Assembly (NCBI RefSeq): GCF_020829595.1
Contig: NZ_JAIVFW010000001.1
Location: 310,001 to 374,000, forward strand
Reading direction: 5' to 3'
Source: Nostoc sp. CHAB 5844
GTDB lineage: Bacteria > Cyanobacteriota > Cyanobacteriia > Cyanobacteriales > Nostocaceae
DNA length: 64,000 nt
The notes under the pieces are model-generated. The model saw nothing but the letters and a program-made list of their open reading frames with translations. It was not told where the DNA came from and did not search any database. Positions 44,420 to 53,184 of the stretch are shown here, in pieces (within the stretch, counting starts at the first letter, position 1; each line of letters opens with the position of its first letter). A program made the position numbers and the translations under genes.

Positions 44420-46030
44420 ATGAATTTAACATCTCGCTTGTATTTACTTGTTGCTTTGATGGGTGCAATTGTGATGCCATTAGTGCAAATACAAATCATA
44501 ATTGCCTTACCAGCAACAGTAAATAATATTGCCCAGCAAGTAACTGTGCGTATTGATGGGGCTAATACTGGTTCTGGGGTGATTATTCGCCGTCAAGGTA
44601 ATACTTATACTGTGTTAACGAATTGGCACGTCGTCGCCAAGGTGAGAGGTTATAATCTTCAAACTTATGATAGTAAAACTCATCAAGTTAACAACATTAG
44701 ACATATTGGTAATATCGATGTAGCAGAAGTGCAATTCACCAGTACAGAAAATTATCGGCAAGCTGAATTATTCACTGAACAATTAGCTGCTGGGACAACA
44801 GTATATACTGCTGGGTGGGCTGACCCGGATGCGGTGAGTGTCAGTCGTGAATATGTAATTGTACAGCAGTTGCTTACCAGAGTGGTGCAAAGACCAAAAG
44901 ATGAGTATGCTTTGGTATTTAGCAATGCAACTAAAGCGGGAATGAGTGGCGGCCCTGTATTAGATGAACAGGGGCGCTTGGTGGGGATACATGGACAAGC
45001 TAGGAGAGACGAGAGAACACAGACAACGGATTTTTTAGGAATTCCGATTAATACTTATGGAAGACTTGCAGCAGCGCAATCGGTAAAACTGCCACAGTCA
45101 GAAGTTGTGCAGCCATCAAAACCTATTTCATCAGTTACTACTGAAACATTGAGAACTTTATCTGGTAACTCTGCCCGAGTTTTTTCTGTAGCATATAGTC
45201 CAGATGGACAAACTTTGGCCAGTGGAGGTTCCGGCAGAATTATCGAAATCTGGAATTTGTATACTGGCAAAGTCATTCGCACTTTATCTGGTCATTCTGA
45301 CTGGGTTCAGTCCATAGCGTATAGCCCGGATGGCAAAACTTTAGCTAGTGGTAGTAGGGATAAAACTATTAAAATCTGGAATTTATCTACTGGCAAAGTC
45401 ATTCGCACTTTATCTGGTGATTTTTTCCAGGTTTTGCCTGTAGCGTATAGCCCAGATGGTAAAACTTTAGCTGGTGGTAGTAGGGATAAAACTATTAAAA
45501 TCTGGAATTTATCTACTGGCAAAGTCATTCGCACTTTATCTGGTGATTTTTTCCAGGTTTTGCCTGTAGCGTATAGCCCAGATGGCAAAACTTTAGCTAG
45601 TGGTAGTAGGAATAAAACTATTAAAATCTGGAATTTATCTACTGGCAAAGTCATTCGTACTTTATCTGGTCATTCTTACTCGGTGTCATCAGTGGCATAT
45701 AGCTTGGATGGCAAAACTTTAGTTAGTGGTAGTTATGACAAAACTATCAAAATCTGGAATTTATCTACTGGCAAAGTCATTCGTACTTTATCTGGTCATT
45801 CTGCCGCAGTTTTTTCTGTAGCATATAGCCCAGATGGTAAAACTTTAGCTAGTGGTAGTTTCGACAACACTATCAAACTTTGGAATCTATCTACTGGCGA
45901 ATTAGTTCGATCTTTAGCTGGTCACCATAACACGGTTTTGACTATAGCATATAGCCCGGATGGTAAAAATTTAGCTAGTGGTGGTTATGATAACATTATT
46001 AAAATCTGGAATCTGTCTGTTAGCAATTAA
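44420..46030 (+). CDS. trypsin-like serine protease fused to a seven-bladed WD40 propeller
   Basis: About 536 residues from the ATG at 44420 (a GTG at 44381 is also open). Signal sequence (LYLLVALMGAIVMPLVQIQ), protease domain with His in LTNWHVVAK, Asp in GNIDVAEVQF and Ser in KAGMSGGPVLDEQG, a short linker, then seven WD40 units of 42 residues from about residue 245 to the end, enough for one closed propeller. Units 3 and 4 are nearly identical. The fused propeller would be a protein-recognition module that directs the protease. No transmembrane C-terminus; it should be periplasmic. Confidence 0.9.
   Translation: MNLTSRLYLLVALMGAIVMPLVQIQIIIALPATVNNIAQQVTVRIDGANTGSGVIIRRQGNTYTVLTNWHVVAKVRGYNLQTYDSKTHQVNNIRHIGNIDVAEVQFTSTENYRQAELFTEQLAAGTTVYTAGWADPDAVSVSREYVIVQQLLTRVVQRPKDEYALVFSNATKAGMSGGPVLDEQGRLVGIHGQARRDERTQTTDFLGIPINTYGRLAAAQSVKLPQSEVVQPSKPISSVTTETLRTLSGNSARVFSVAYSPDGQTLASGGSGRIIEIWNLYTGKVIRTLSGHSDWVQSIAYSPDGKTLASGSRDKTIKIWNLSTGKVIRTLSGDFFQVLPVAYSPDGKTLAGGSRDKTIKIWNLSTGKVIRTLSGDFFQVLPVAYSPDGKTLASGSRNKTIKIWNLSTGKVIRTLSGHSYSVSSVAYSLDGKTLVSGSYDKTIKIWNLSTGKVIRTLSGHSAAVFSVAYSPDGKTLASGSFDNTIKLWNLSTGELVRSLAGHHNTVLTIAYSPDGKNLASGGYDNIIKIWNLSVSN
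45279..45782 (+). repeat. 126-bp WD40-coding tandem repeats
   Basis: Four of the seven WD40 units (period 126 bp) are strongly alike; those at about 45405-45530 and 45531-45656 differ at only a few bases. Recent unequal crossover or gene conversion is likely. Confidence 0.75.
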
Positions 46031-46110
46031 TTTGTCATACTAATTTTTAATGATGCTTACGGATCTGCTAACGTGATTAAGAATATAGCAATTCCCAAGC
46101 ACATGAAATA

Positions 46111-46169
46111 CACCCCACCCGCGCTGTCGCGCACCCTCCCCTTGCCAAGGGGAGGGTTGGGGAGGGGTG
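46111..46169. repeat. C-rich/G-rich dispersed palindrome
   Basis: CCCTCCCCTTG (46134-46144) pairs perfectly with 46146-46156; outer CACCCCACCC and GGAGGGGTG also pair. It lies in the gap between the convergent WD40-protease and kinase genes, and may help terminate both. Confidence 0.65.
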
Positions 46170-46251
46170 ATTTTGTACCTCACTAGACCAGGAAACGCTA
46201 TAAATAAGATGCAATAAAACACATAAAAAATCTCAAACTAATATTCCACTA

Positions 46252-47658
46252 TTATTCCTGTGTTTCTGTAATTTCAAAGGAATTAATTATTGATTCTGCA
46301 ACTGGCAAAGAATTTGAATAATGCTCAACTGGGGCGATATAAGTAATGTAATAGGCTTTACCATTGCGAACTGTGCCAATTTCCATTACTTGATATTTAC
46401 AGGCTTCTTCTTGGCGAGTGTAAGTTAATTTATAAGCTGCTTGTTTTGATAGAGTTGTTTGTGGCTGTGTTTTATCTTGAATTTGTTGATTTATCTCGTT
46501 ATTTTTCAATCTTTTTAAAACTATATTTTTATATTCATCCCGTGATAATAGTTGTGGGCTTAAATCGCTGACGTTAACAATCAGATTTGTATAACAAGAG
46601 TTATTTGTTTTGTTGTTACCAGGAACAATCTTGATTTCGTCGCCTTCAAAACCACCTTGTTCTTGTAAGTTCCAGTCTTGGGGATATTGAATTTTGATAG
46701 TTTTCTTGTGATTTGCGTAACTTACAAAATTTGGTTTAGAATTAAAAGCTCGAGAGAAAAACCAGAATATCAAAGGAGTGATGGCTATGACTAATCCCAC
46801 ACTCAGCCACAGTTTCCAAGGCGAAGATTTGGGAGATAATGTTCTGATAGCTTGTAATGCTTCTGCTGCTGAAGGGTAACGCTGACGGTAGTCGTAGCGC
46901 ACCATTTTATCGATGATATTTGCTAGTTTAGAACTAACTTGAGCGCGATCGCGCCAAACAAATTCTCCGGTTTGGGGGTCTGTTGGTACGCCGCCTGCAC
47001 AAGGATTTATCCCCGTTAAAGCTTGAATGGCAATAATTCCCACTGCGTAAATATCACTGTGAAATGTTGGTTGTCCTTTTGCCTGTTCACTGGGCATATA
47101 ACCAGGAGTTCCAATTGCAACAGTCAGACTCTTGATTCCTATAGGACTCACAACCTGAGTGGTAACTTCTTTAACTGCACCAAAATCAATTAACACAATT
47201 TTGCCATCAGCCCGACGACGGCGAATATTTGAGGGTTTCAGATCCCGATGAATTAATTTCTGTTGATGAACAAAAGTTAAAACTTCTAAAATCCCCTCTA
47301 AAAGTTTAATTACTTCACGTTCTCTCAGTTTTTCTCCTGGAATCAATTCTTGAGTTAAGTCGTGACCTTCTATATATTCTTGTACTAAATAAAATTCTTG
47401 ATTCTCTTGAAAGAATGCCAGCAAACGAGGTATTTGGTCATAATGTCCTAACCGTTCTAATTTTTCGGCTTCGGTGTCAAATAGTCTTTTGCCAACTGCT
47501 AAGGTATTTGGGTCGGTAGACACCGGTTTAAATTGCTTAACAATACATTGAGGATTTCCAGGCCGTCTTAAGTCAATGGCTGTAAAAGTAATCCCAAATC
47601 CTCCTTTGCCAAGTTGTGCCTGAATTTGGTAGTTTCCACCGAGAATTTGACCTATCAT
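46252..47658 (-). CDS. eukaryotic-type Ser/Thr protein kinase with a C-terminal PsbP/Mog1-like domain
   Basis: About 468 residues from the ATG at 47658. Kinase domain residues 1-275: glycine loop LGKGGFGITF, catalytic Lys in CIVKQFKPV, HRDLKPSNI, metal-binding IDFGAVKE, PGYMPSEQAKGQPTFHSDIY. A membrane helix (SVGLVIAITPLIFWFF) at about 292 puts the last 150 residues outside: YANHKKTIKIQYPQDWNLQE to YSNSLPVAESIINSFEITE, similar to PsbP/Mog1-like sensor domains of cyanobacterial kinases. A transmembrane kinase with an external sensor is likely. It faces the protease-WD40 gene across a palindrome. Confidence 0.9.
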   Translation of the reverse strand: MIGQILGGNYQIQAQLGKGGFGITFTAIDLRRPGNPQCIVKQFKPVSTDPNTLAVGKRLFDTEAEKLERLGHYDQIPRLLAFFQENQEFYLVQEYIEGHDLTQELIPGEKLREREVIKLLEGILEVLTFVHQQKLIHRDLKPSNIRRRRADGKIVLIDFGAVKEVTTQVVSPIGIKSLTVAIGTPGYMPSEQAKGQPTFHSDIYAVGIIAIQALTGINPCAGGVPTDPQTGEFVWRDRAQVSSKLANIIDKMVRYDYRQRYPSAAEALQAIRTLSPKSSPWKLWLSVGLVIAITPLIFWFFSRAFNSKPNFVSYANHKKTIKIQYPQDWNLQEQGGFEGDEIKIVPGNNKTNNSCYTNLIVNVSDLSPQLLSRDEYKNIVLKRLKNNEINQQIQDKTQPQTTLSKQAAYKLTYTRQEEACKYQVMEIGTVRNGKAYYITYIAPVEHYSNSLPVAESIINSFEITETQE

Positions 47659-47845
47659 CTCAGTCACCAATTTACCCTGCAATTTTTATACCATTTATCT
47701 CAGGGCTTCTGTTCGACTCCTATCTGGACAGATTCTCATGGATGGGGAGTGACATGATACTGCTAAAGTACACCTCAGTTATGCAAATTGCTGGGAACTA
47801 TTACTATAGCGGTTCTCACTGAGAGTGCAATACAGTCGTCACCTC

Positions 47846-47949
47846 ATACCATTTCACTTTAAAATTGATACATTTAGGCAGGCAGAGGAGCAGGGGAGCA
47901 GAGGGGCAGAGGAGAAATTATTTGTATCATTTATTTGGTGAAATGGTAT
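47846..47949. repeat. 104-bp MITE-like element
   Basis: ATACCATTTCAC (47846-47857) is the reverse complement of 47938-47949, and TTGATAC/GTATCA pair just inside. The interior is a purine-rich GGGGAGCAGAGG tract. No coding content. It lies in the gene-free stretch 47659-48062 upstream of the kinase; nothing else was recognised there. Confidence 0.6.
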
Positions 47950-48062
47950 CACCCCGTATTTGCTAACGCAAACATTCTCCTTACCAAGGAAAGGAGGTGA
48001 AAAAATCTATTTCATGCAAACGAGAACTGCTATATACATGGGCTTTAAAAGTCGGCTCTACT

Positions 48063-48097
48063 AAAAAACCTGCTAATCTTGATTTAAAATTAGCAGG
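48063..48097 (-). terminator. rho-independent terminator downstream of tRNA-Pro
   Basis: CCTGCTAAT and ATTAGCAGG form a perfect 9-bp stem; on the minus strand a TTTTTT run follows immediately. It lies 17 bp after the tRNA 3' end. Confidence 0.88.
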
Positions 48098-48113
48098 CTA
48101 GGGATTTTATCAA

Positions 48114-48187
48114 TCGGAGCGGCGGGATTCGAACCCACGACCTCCACTACCCCAAAGTGGCGCGCTACCAAGCTGCGCTACGCCCCG
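48114..48187 (-). tRNA. tRNA-Pro (anticodon GGG)
   Basis: 74 nt on the minus strand. Acceptor stem CGGGGCG/CGCTCCG with one G-U pair, D arm with AGCTTGGTAG, anticodon stem CCACT/AGTGG with loop TTGGGGT giving anticodon GGG, T arm with GGGTTCGAATCCC, discriminator A. CCA is not encoded. It reads proline codons CCC and CCU. Confidence 0.95.
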
Positions 48188-48237
48188 GTCAGAAATATCA
48201 TTTTATCGCAAAACTTTAGGGGAATCAAGGAGCTAGT

Positions 48238-48603
48238 TTAAAAAACTTTGAGCATCCCAGCAGCTTGCAACAAACCAGGTATAGCAGAGGCATTCCATCT
48301 ACCTTCTGCACAGCGTCCTGTGTTGAGGATGAAGCGCAGACTATATTCATGGGGATAGCCTTCCACTTCCATCCATAATAAATCGCTTTCGGCCTCACAA
48401 GCAATCTTTTCTTCATCCATTAATTCGGCTGTGAGTTGTTTTATCGTGTCTGCTAACTGTGTTAACAGACGGCAAAATTCCTTCAACTCAGCTTCGGTTA
48501 ACTCAATAGCCCAATCATCAGTACCCACTAACCCTTTAAATTCGGGTGCGTTAGGGTTCCAGCCAATACGCCAACCAGAACCGCTTTTAATTAGACGTTC
48601 CAT
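48238..48603 (-). CDS. DUF1818 family protein
   Basis: About 121 residues from the ATG at 48603. The sequence MERLIKSGSGWRIGWNPNA, YKGLVG-like FKGLVGTDDWAIELTEAELK, then ESDLLWMEVEGYPHEYSLRF and the end GRWNASAIPGLLQAAGML is that of the cyanobacterial DUF1818 family. Widespread in oxygenic phototrophs; function unknown. The gene lies 50 bp upstream of tRNA-Pro on the same strand. Confidence 0.85.
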   Translation of the reverse strand: MERLIKSGSGWRIGWNPNAPEFKGLVGTDDWAIELTEAELKEFCRLLTQLADTIKQLTAELMDEEKIACEAESDLLWMEVEGYPHEYSLRFILNTGRCAEGRWNASAIPGLLQAAGMLKVF

Positions 48604-48656
48604 CTTCAAATTTTGGATTTTGGATTGGACAATTGTGGATAATATTTAATGCACAA

Positions 48657-49223
48657 TCACTTTAGGAGATCAGCGCCGCCTGTTTGGGGTTTCTGGGGAG
48701 TAGTGGAAGTGCTAGGGCTAGATTGGTTGCTAGTATTTTGGGAATTGGGATTAAAGATGTTGACTAAGGTTTGGACTAAAGCATCTCGTTGAGGACGACT
48801 AAGGCGGGCAATGGCTTGGCGATCGCCCTCTAGAGGATTCTGCCGTAATGTATCATTACCTGGATAGGTGGTGTCATACATAATTTCATTCGCTCCCAGG
48901 TAATCAGCCATTGTTAGCTTCCAGTCTAAGCGATAAATGGGCGATCGTTCTTTTACATAGACGTGATAGCGAATGACGCGATTAGCTAAAGTGTTACTTT
49001 CCGCAACTCTGCCAGATTCTTTGTTAATATACTTATTTTCTTTCGGCAGGTCGGGTAATTGCTGATATACTAACTGCCAAACATCAGATGGACTAATTCT
49101 TTGAGCTACGGCAGGCTGAATGCTAATAAAACTAGAGTGGTGTGATTGACTTGTGCCTAAACTCACAACAAGCCCACCCACAATCAAAGCAATGATTAAT
49201 GCTGAGTTAAACTTCACAACCAT
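48657..49223 (-). CDS. exported hypothetical protein
   Basis: About 188 residues from the ATG at 49223; an in-frame TTG at 49265 would add 14. N-terminal hydrophobic segment (SALIIALIVGGLVVSLG) and a following AVAQR as possible cleavage site indicate export. The middle domain (SPSDVWQLVYQQLPDLPKEN, NRVIRYHVYVKERSPIYRLD, WKLTMADYLGANEIMYDTTY) is globular and looks conserved; the tail is Asn/Ser/Thr-rich. No family name recognised. Confidence 0.7.
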   Translation of the reverse strand: MVVKFNSALIIALIVGGLVVSLGTSQSHHSSFISIQPAVAQRISPSDVWQLVYQQLPDLPKENKYINKESGRVAESNTLANRVIRYHVYVKERSPIYRLDWKLTMADYLGANEIMYDTTYPGNDTLRQNPLEGDRQAIARLSRPQRDALVQTLVNIFNPNSQNTSNQSSPSTSTTPQKPQTGGADLLK

Positions 49224-49328
49224 CAGCAGGATAATTGAGCAACGCAGAATTGTTTTCTTTTTCAAAAGGTAAAGATTTTGAGATAAAGGTGCAATTATAC
49301 AAATATTTCAGGGTGTTGTATATTTGCA

Positions 49329-49418
49329 GGATGATTTTGTTGGTTTTGTAGGATGGGCATCTTGCCCGTCCCGTGCATTTTTAGGGCAGGCAGGATGCAT
49401 ACCCCACAAGAATCATCC
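49329..49418. repeat. dispersed palindrome with GGATGATT/AATCATCC ends
   Basis: GGATGATT (49329-49336) pairs with 49411-49418, enclosing GGATGGGCATCTTGCCCGTCC, similar to the element at 35691-35754. Non-coding. Confidence 0.6.
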
Positions 49419-49472
49419 CTTAATTCAGCCATGCCTATTTTTGTACTCAGCACCTTCACCGCAGGACAGCTT

Positions 49473-49709
49473 TTACATTTCACCAATGATTTCTGGCTGA
49501 GTCAGTTCATCAGACATTTCGATGATTGCTCTTAACACAGGTTTCATCATTACATCTTCGGAACTTTCAAAATCTTCATAACGCCGACGCTTGGCACGAT
49601 TTGCCACCTGAACCGTAATGCGGTAGCGATTCGAGGCTGCACTAATTAAATCCTCGGCACGGTGCATAATTTGAGTTTGGGTTGTCTCGAACTTGGAACG
49701 CTTGAGCAT
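49473..49709 (-). CDS. rpoZ: RNA polymerase omega subunit RpoZ
   Basis: A 78-residue protein from the ATG at 49709. [40 protein letters not shown] and [20 protein letters not shown] match cyanobacterial RpoZ; the AANRYRIT...NRAKRR segment contacts the beta-prime subunit. Upstream in-frame starts add unrelated residues. Small accessory subunit for polymerase assembly and sigma choice. The neighbours are not polymerase genes. Confidence 0.93.
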   Translation of the reverse strand: MLKRSKFETTQTQIMHRAEDLISAASNRYRITVQVANRAKRRRYEDFESSEDVMMKPVLRAIIEMSDELTQPEIIGEM

Positions 49710-49896
49710 AATTAATGGTTCTTGGGGACATTCCCCAGTGTAGCAGTACTGTATGGCAGTCAACAGTAAACAGTAATCAGTTATCAAGGCAGATAGTGGC
49801 AGAGTGGTAGGCGTTGGTGATGCTTAACACCATTGATAGAGGTTGATAGCCTTGTATCAATTTATAAATAATTTTGTAAGACTATATTCATATCAC

Positions 49897-50316
49897 ATGG
49901 CTAATCTTTTGGAAACTGCTGTTAATGCAGGCAATTTCAACACTCTAGTAGAAGCTGCTAAGGCTGCACAAATCACAGATACTCTTCAAAGCCCTGATTT
50001 TTTTACACTTTTTGCACCTACGGATGAGGCTTTTGCACAGCTACCAGAGGGAACCTTAGATGCGTTACTGCAAGATACTGCCAAACTGAAGAAAATTGTT
50101 AGCTATCATGTTGCTTTTGGCGATGTCAGGTCTGATGACTTGGTGCAAATTGAAGAAACAGAGACTCTTGAGGGATCTGTTTTAGCAATTGAGTCTGCTA
50201 ACGGAGATATTAAAGTAAATGATGCCAAAATCCTCAAAACTGATATTCTGGCAGACAATGGTGTAATTCATGTTATTGATGCAGTTCTAATACCTGCCAT
50301 GGTTGCTGGACATTAA
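49897..50316 (+). CDS. fasciclin (FAS1) domain protein
   Basis: A 139-residue single FAS1 domain starting at the ATG at 49897: ANLLETAVNAGNFNTLVEAA, FFTLFAPTDEAFAQLPEGTL (H1 motif), IVSYHVAFGDVRSDDL, and the end DILADNGVIHVIDAVLIP (H2 motif). No signal peptide is apparent. FAS1 proteins mediate adhesion or protein interactions, and soluble cyanobacterial members are common. Stand-alone gene between rpoZ and a kinase. Confidence 0.93.
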   Translation: MANLLETAVNAGNFNTLVEAAKAAQITDTLQSPDFFTLFAPTDEAFAQLPEGTLDALLQDTAKLKKIVSYHVAFGDVRSDDLVQIEETETLEGSVLAIESANGDIKVNDAKILKTDILADNGVIHVIDAVLIPAMVAGH

Positions 50317-50451
50317 GAAATTAGGGAGTAGGGAGTAGAGAATACACCCTACAACTACTACACCCTTGTTTTATCGCTCTTTAGTCACTCTCGCTAGATA
50401 AAAATCCCAAACCCTTATTTTTACCGACTTTCATAAATTTAGGCGACTCAG

Positions 50452-50497
50452 ATTATAAATTACGAATTATAAATTACGAATTACGAATTACGAATTA
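50452..50497. repeat. heptamer tandem repeat ATTACGA/ATTATAA
   Basis: About six copies of the 7-base unit, abutting the 3' end of the kinase gene. A typical short tandem repeat of heterocystous cyanobacteria. Confidence 0.85.
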
Positions 50498-52297
50498 TTA
50501 ATAACACTGTTTTGCTGCTGAAGGGTTGCCAATAGGATGTAGGTCTGCTTCCCAAATACTGATATAAATAAAATCACAATTTTGACGCACAATTTGTCCT
50601 TTCACAAAACCTAAATCAAAACTAAAATCATCTGTTTGGCGCTGTTGAATTTGTTGTAATTTTTGCTGAATATCTGGAGTGACTTGTCCATTAAGCATTC
50701 CACTTAAAGTATTTTGCATTACATTCAGGTCTACTGTTTGGGCAAAAGCTGCCTCGGTTTGCACTAACCTTCCTGAACTACGGTCGAATAAATAGCCCAA
50801 GTCGATTTGATTCGGCACTAAATTATACGTGACAGCACGAGTTTTACCCCACAAACCCCGATAATCTTTACTTGGCTTTCCAAGACTTGCTTCTACTGTG
50901 CTTCTGTTTGTACCTGTAGGAAATGCTGGAATGCTTGGACGGCTTGTTGTACTTTCTTTTTTTTTATTATCTGGCTTGTCTTGTTGTGCGGCAGGTGCTT
51001 CTTTGGTAGGAATTACAGCTGGTTGTGTATTGGGTGTGGTTGTTGAACTATTAGTATTTGGAATTACAGGCTGAGTATCGGTGTTTATTGAAGATTCATT
51101 GCCAGAATTAGAGTCTGTTGTGTCGTTGTTGGCAGATAAAGGAGCAGAATTTATTGGCTGCTGTGGGGAAGTACTAGGTGTAACAGAAGATGGTGGTGCA
51201 GCAGCAGGCTGATTATTGGCTTCTAAAGATGGAATAGGAGATGCTGGAGAGTCGGAATTTGTAATGATGGGTACTTCTGAGTGTTGGGGACGAGTCAAGC
51301 GAAAAATTCCTATCCCAGCAATTAAAGCAGCAACTATTAACCCACCAAATATCAAAATAGGTTTTTGAGGATTTCTTGAAACAATTGTTGGAGGCGTAGA
51401 AAATGCTTGGGTTGGCTGAGTTGATGCAGTCACAGCAGGACTGAGACTGATAGTAGCGGATGTAGCAATATTACTGATAGAGTTTAAAGCATCAAGCATT
51501 TTACTAGCAGTGCTGTAGCGATCGCTCGGTTGGGGTTTAATTGCCTGATTCAGCACCATCGCTAGTTGTGGCGAAACCTGCGGCGCGTCATTCTGCCAGA
51601 GAATCTCGCCAGTTTGTTGATTAGTTGATAATCCTGAAGGCTGTTTACCAGTCAATAAATAAATAGCTGTTAAGCCTAAACTATAGATATCTGTAGCGTA
51701 AACTGGTCGTCCGATAGCTTGTTCACTTGGCATATATTCAGGCGTACCTATCACCAGCGATTGAGTCGGATATCCTGGTTTACTTACCACTGTTCGGATG
51801 GTTTCTTTAACTGCACCGAAATCAATCAAAACTGGTTTGCCATCAACAGAACGCAAAATAATATTATCTGGTTTGATATCTCGGTGAATGATGCCTTTGC
51901 TATGTACATAATTCAATACTGATAGCAAACTTAAGAGAATTTCTCGGACTGTGGTTTCACTTTGGCATCCTCTAGTTGCCACAAGATGGGTTAAAGTTTC
52001 ACCGTGAATCCATTCTTGCACCAGATAAAACAGTCCATTCTCCGAAAAATAAGCGTGTAGCCTGGGAATTTGGTCACTACTTTCCCCCAGATACTCCAAA
52101 GTTGCTGCTTCTCTTTCAAACCGTTGCTGAATTAATTGATAGGTTTGAGGATCATTGGCAATTGGTTTTAGTTGCTTAATCACACAGCGACGGCGAGAAG
52201 GCATATGAGTATCTTCTGCCAAAAAGGTTTCCCCAAATCCCCCAGCACCGAGTACCTGGATAACTTGATAGCGATTATTGAGCAGAATGGATGTCAT
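50498..52297 (-). CDS. eukaryotic-type Ser/Thr protein kinase with Pro/Ser/Thr-rich linker and extracytoplasmic domain
   Basis: A 599-residue protein. Kinase domain residues 10-275: glycine loop LGAGGFGETF, Lys in RCVIKQLKPI, HRDIKPDNIIL, IDFGAVKET, GTPEYMPSEQAIGRPVYATD. A membrane helix (ILIFGGLIVAALIAGIGIF) at about 315, then about 140 residues rich in Pro, Ser, Thr and Asn, and a compact C-terminal domain (FPTGTNRSTVEASLGKPSKD to FDLGFVKGQIVRQNCDFIYI) outside. Similar in plan to the kinase at 46252 but with a different sensor. Likely a membrane-spanning sensor kinase; target unknown. Confidence 0.9.
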   Translation of the reverse strand: MTSILLNNRYQVIQVLGAGGFGETFLAEDTHMPSRRRCVIKQLKPIANDPQTYQLIQQRFEREAATLEYLGESSDQIPRLHAYFSENGLFYLVQEWIHGETLTHLVATRGCQSETTVREILLSLLSVLNYVHSKGIIHRDIKPDNIILRSVDGKPVLIDFGAVKETIRTVVSKPGYPTQSLVIGTPEYMPSEQAIGRPVYATDIYSLGLTAIYLLTGKQPSGLSTNQQTGEILWQNDAPQVSPQLAMVLNQAIKPQPSDRYSTASKMLDALNSISNIATSATISLSPAVTASTQPTQAFSTPPTIVSRNPQKPILIFGGLIVAALIAGIGIFRLTRPQHSEVPIITNSDSPASPIPSLEANNQPAAAPPSSVTPSTSPQQPINSAPLSANNDTTDSNSGNESSINTDTQPVIPNTNSSTTTPNTQPAVIPTKEAPAAQQDKPDNKKKESTTSRPSIPAFPTGTNRSTVEASLGKPSKDYRGLWGKTRAVTYNLVPNQIDLGYLFDRSSGRLVQTEAAFAQTVDLNVMQNTLSGMLNGQVTPDIQQKLQQIQQRQTDDFSFDLGFVKGQIVRQNCDFIYISIWEADLHPIGNPSAAKQCY

Positions 52298-52485
52298 GAA
52301 CAGTTCAATATGTCCGCCATATTTAAATGTACATCACGATGTCCAGGCAGATAATGTTCCCTAGTGAGATAACGAGAGTGTTTATAAAATAAATCTTACG
52401 TGCGGGAGATTACGGCTTTGCAATTATTTCAAAAATCAAGTATGAGTCATATAGTGAGACTACTTTTATTCTGAATTCTGCTGTA

Positions 52486-52776
52486 TCACTTGTCTAACCA
52501 AGCCTGTAAATCAGCCAAACTGGTAAAATCTAACAATGCTTCGCTTAAATCTTCCAAAATAGGCAAAGGCAAAGCAGCAATTGAGGAGCGCATTTCCTCA
52601 GACAATACTCCAAACCGCTTAGTTAGCTGTCGCATAACCAGATTAAAAGTTGCTTGTTCACGTCCTTCCTCACGTCCTTCTTCTTTAATTTCTCGGTAAA
52701 CTCTCGTTTCTTTGAGTGTAATTACTAACATAGACTCAACATCTCTTCTGCTTAATTGTTCAAATGTGTAGCCAGA
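52486..52776 (-). pseudogene. C-terminal remnant of an Rpn-family nuclease/transposase (DUF4351 tail)
   Basis: An open stretch of 96 codons on the minus strand, SGYTFEQLSRRDVESMLVIT, LKETRVYREIKEEGREEGRE, QATFNLVMRQLTKRFGVLSE, ending LLDFTSLADLQAWLDK. These are the linker and DUF4351 tail of Rpn (PDDEXK) proteins; the nuclease domain is missing and an in-frame TAG precedes it. An internal ATG at 52731 could give 81 residues, probably inert. Confidence 0.75.
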
Positions 52777-52807
52777 CTACCAACAGAGTTATTGCCATAT
52801 GCTCTAG

Positions 52808-53116
52808 CAACAGCTAGCAGCCAAAATCAGTGCAGCTAACCAAGAATATGGTGACTTGAAATATCCCCAACCCCTTACCTTGTCGCAAATTCAACAACAA
52901 CTCGATAAAGATACGCTGCTGTTGCAATACTCCATAGGTGAAGAACGCAGTTATCTTTGGGCTGTCACGCCTAATTCCCTCAACACTTACGAACTACCAG
53001 GACGCGGAAAAATTGTCCAAGCTGCACAGAACTATAAAAAACCATTACTTCTTTGTCAAAACTTCTCTCCCGTCCAAGAAGCCAAATTCTTCCGAGCCGC
53101 AACCCAACTGAGTTAG
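52808..53116 (+). pseudogene. fragment of a CHAT-domain protein
   Basis: A 102-codon open frame, QQLAAKISAANQEYGDLKYP, QPLTLSQIQQQLDKDTLLLQ, YSIGEERSYLWAVTPNSLNT, YELPGRGKIVQAAQNYKKPL. The QQQLDKDTLLLQYSIGEERSYLWAVT block is the linker just before the CHAT (caspase-like) domain in TPR-CHAT proteins of cyanobacteria. The TPR part and the CHAT catalytic His/Cys are missing; the 3' 30 codons are unrelated. A broken gene. Confidence 0.75.
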
Positions 53117-53184
53117 TAAAAACTAAACGCACTCTCAAGATAATAGGCATTGACGTTAGGTGAACTAAGCTAATAATCACAAAA

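Noticed and set aside
45307-45654. 115-codon repeat protein antisense to the WD40 units
   Set aside because: Shadow of the 126-bp repeat; identical repetition arises from the coding strand.
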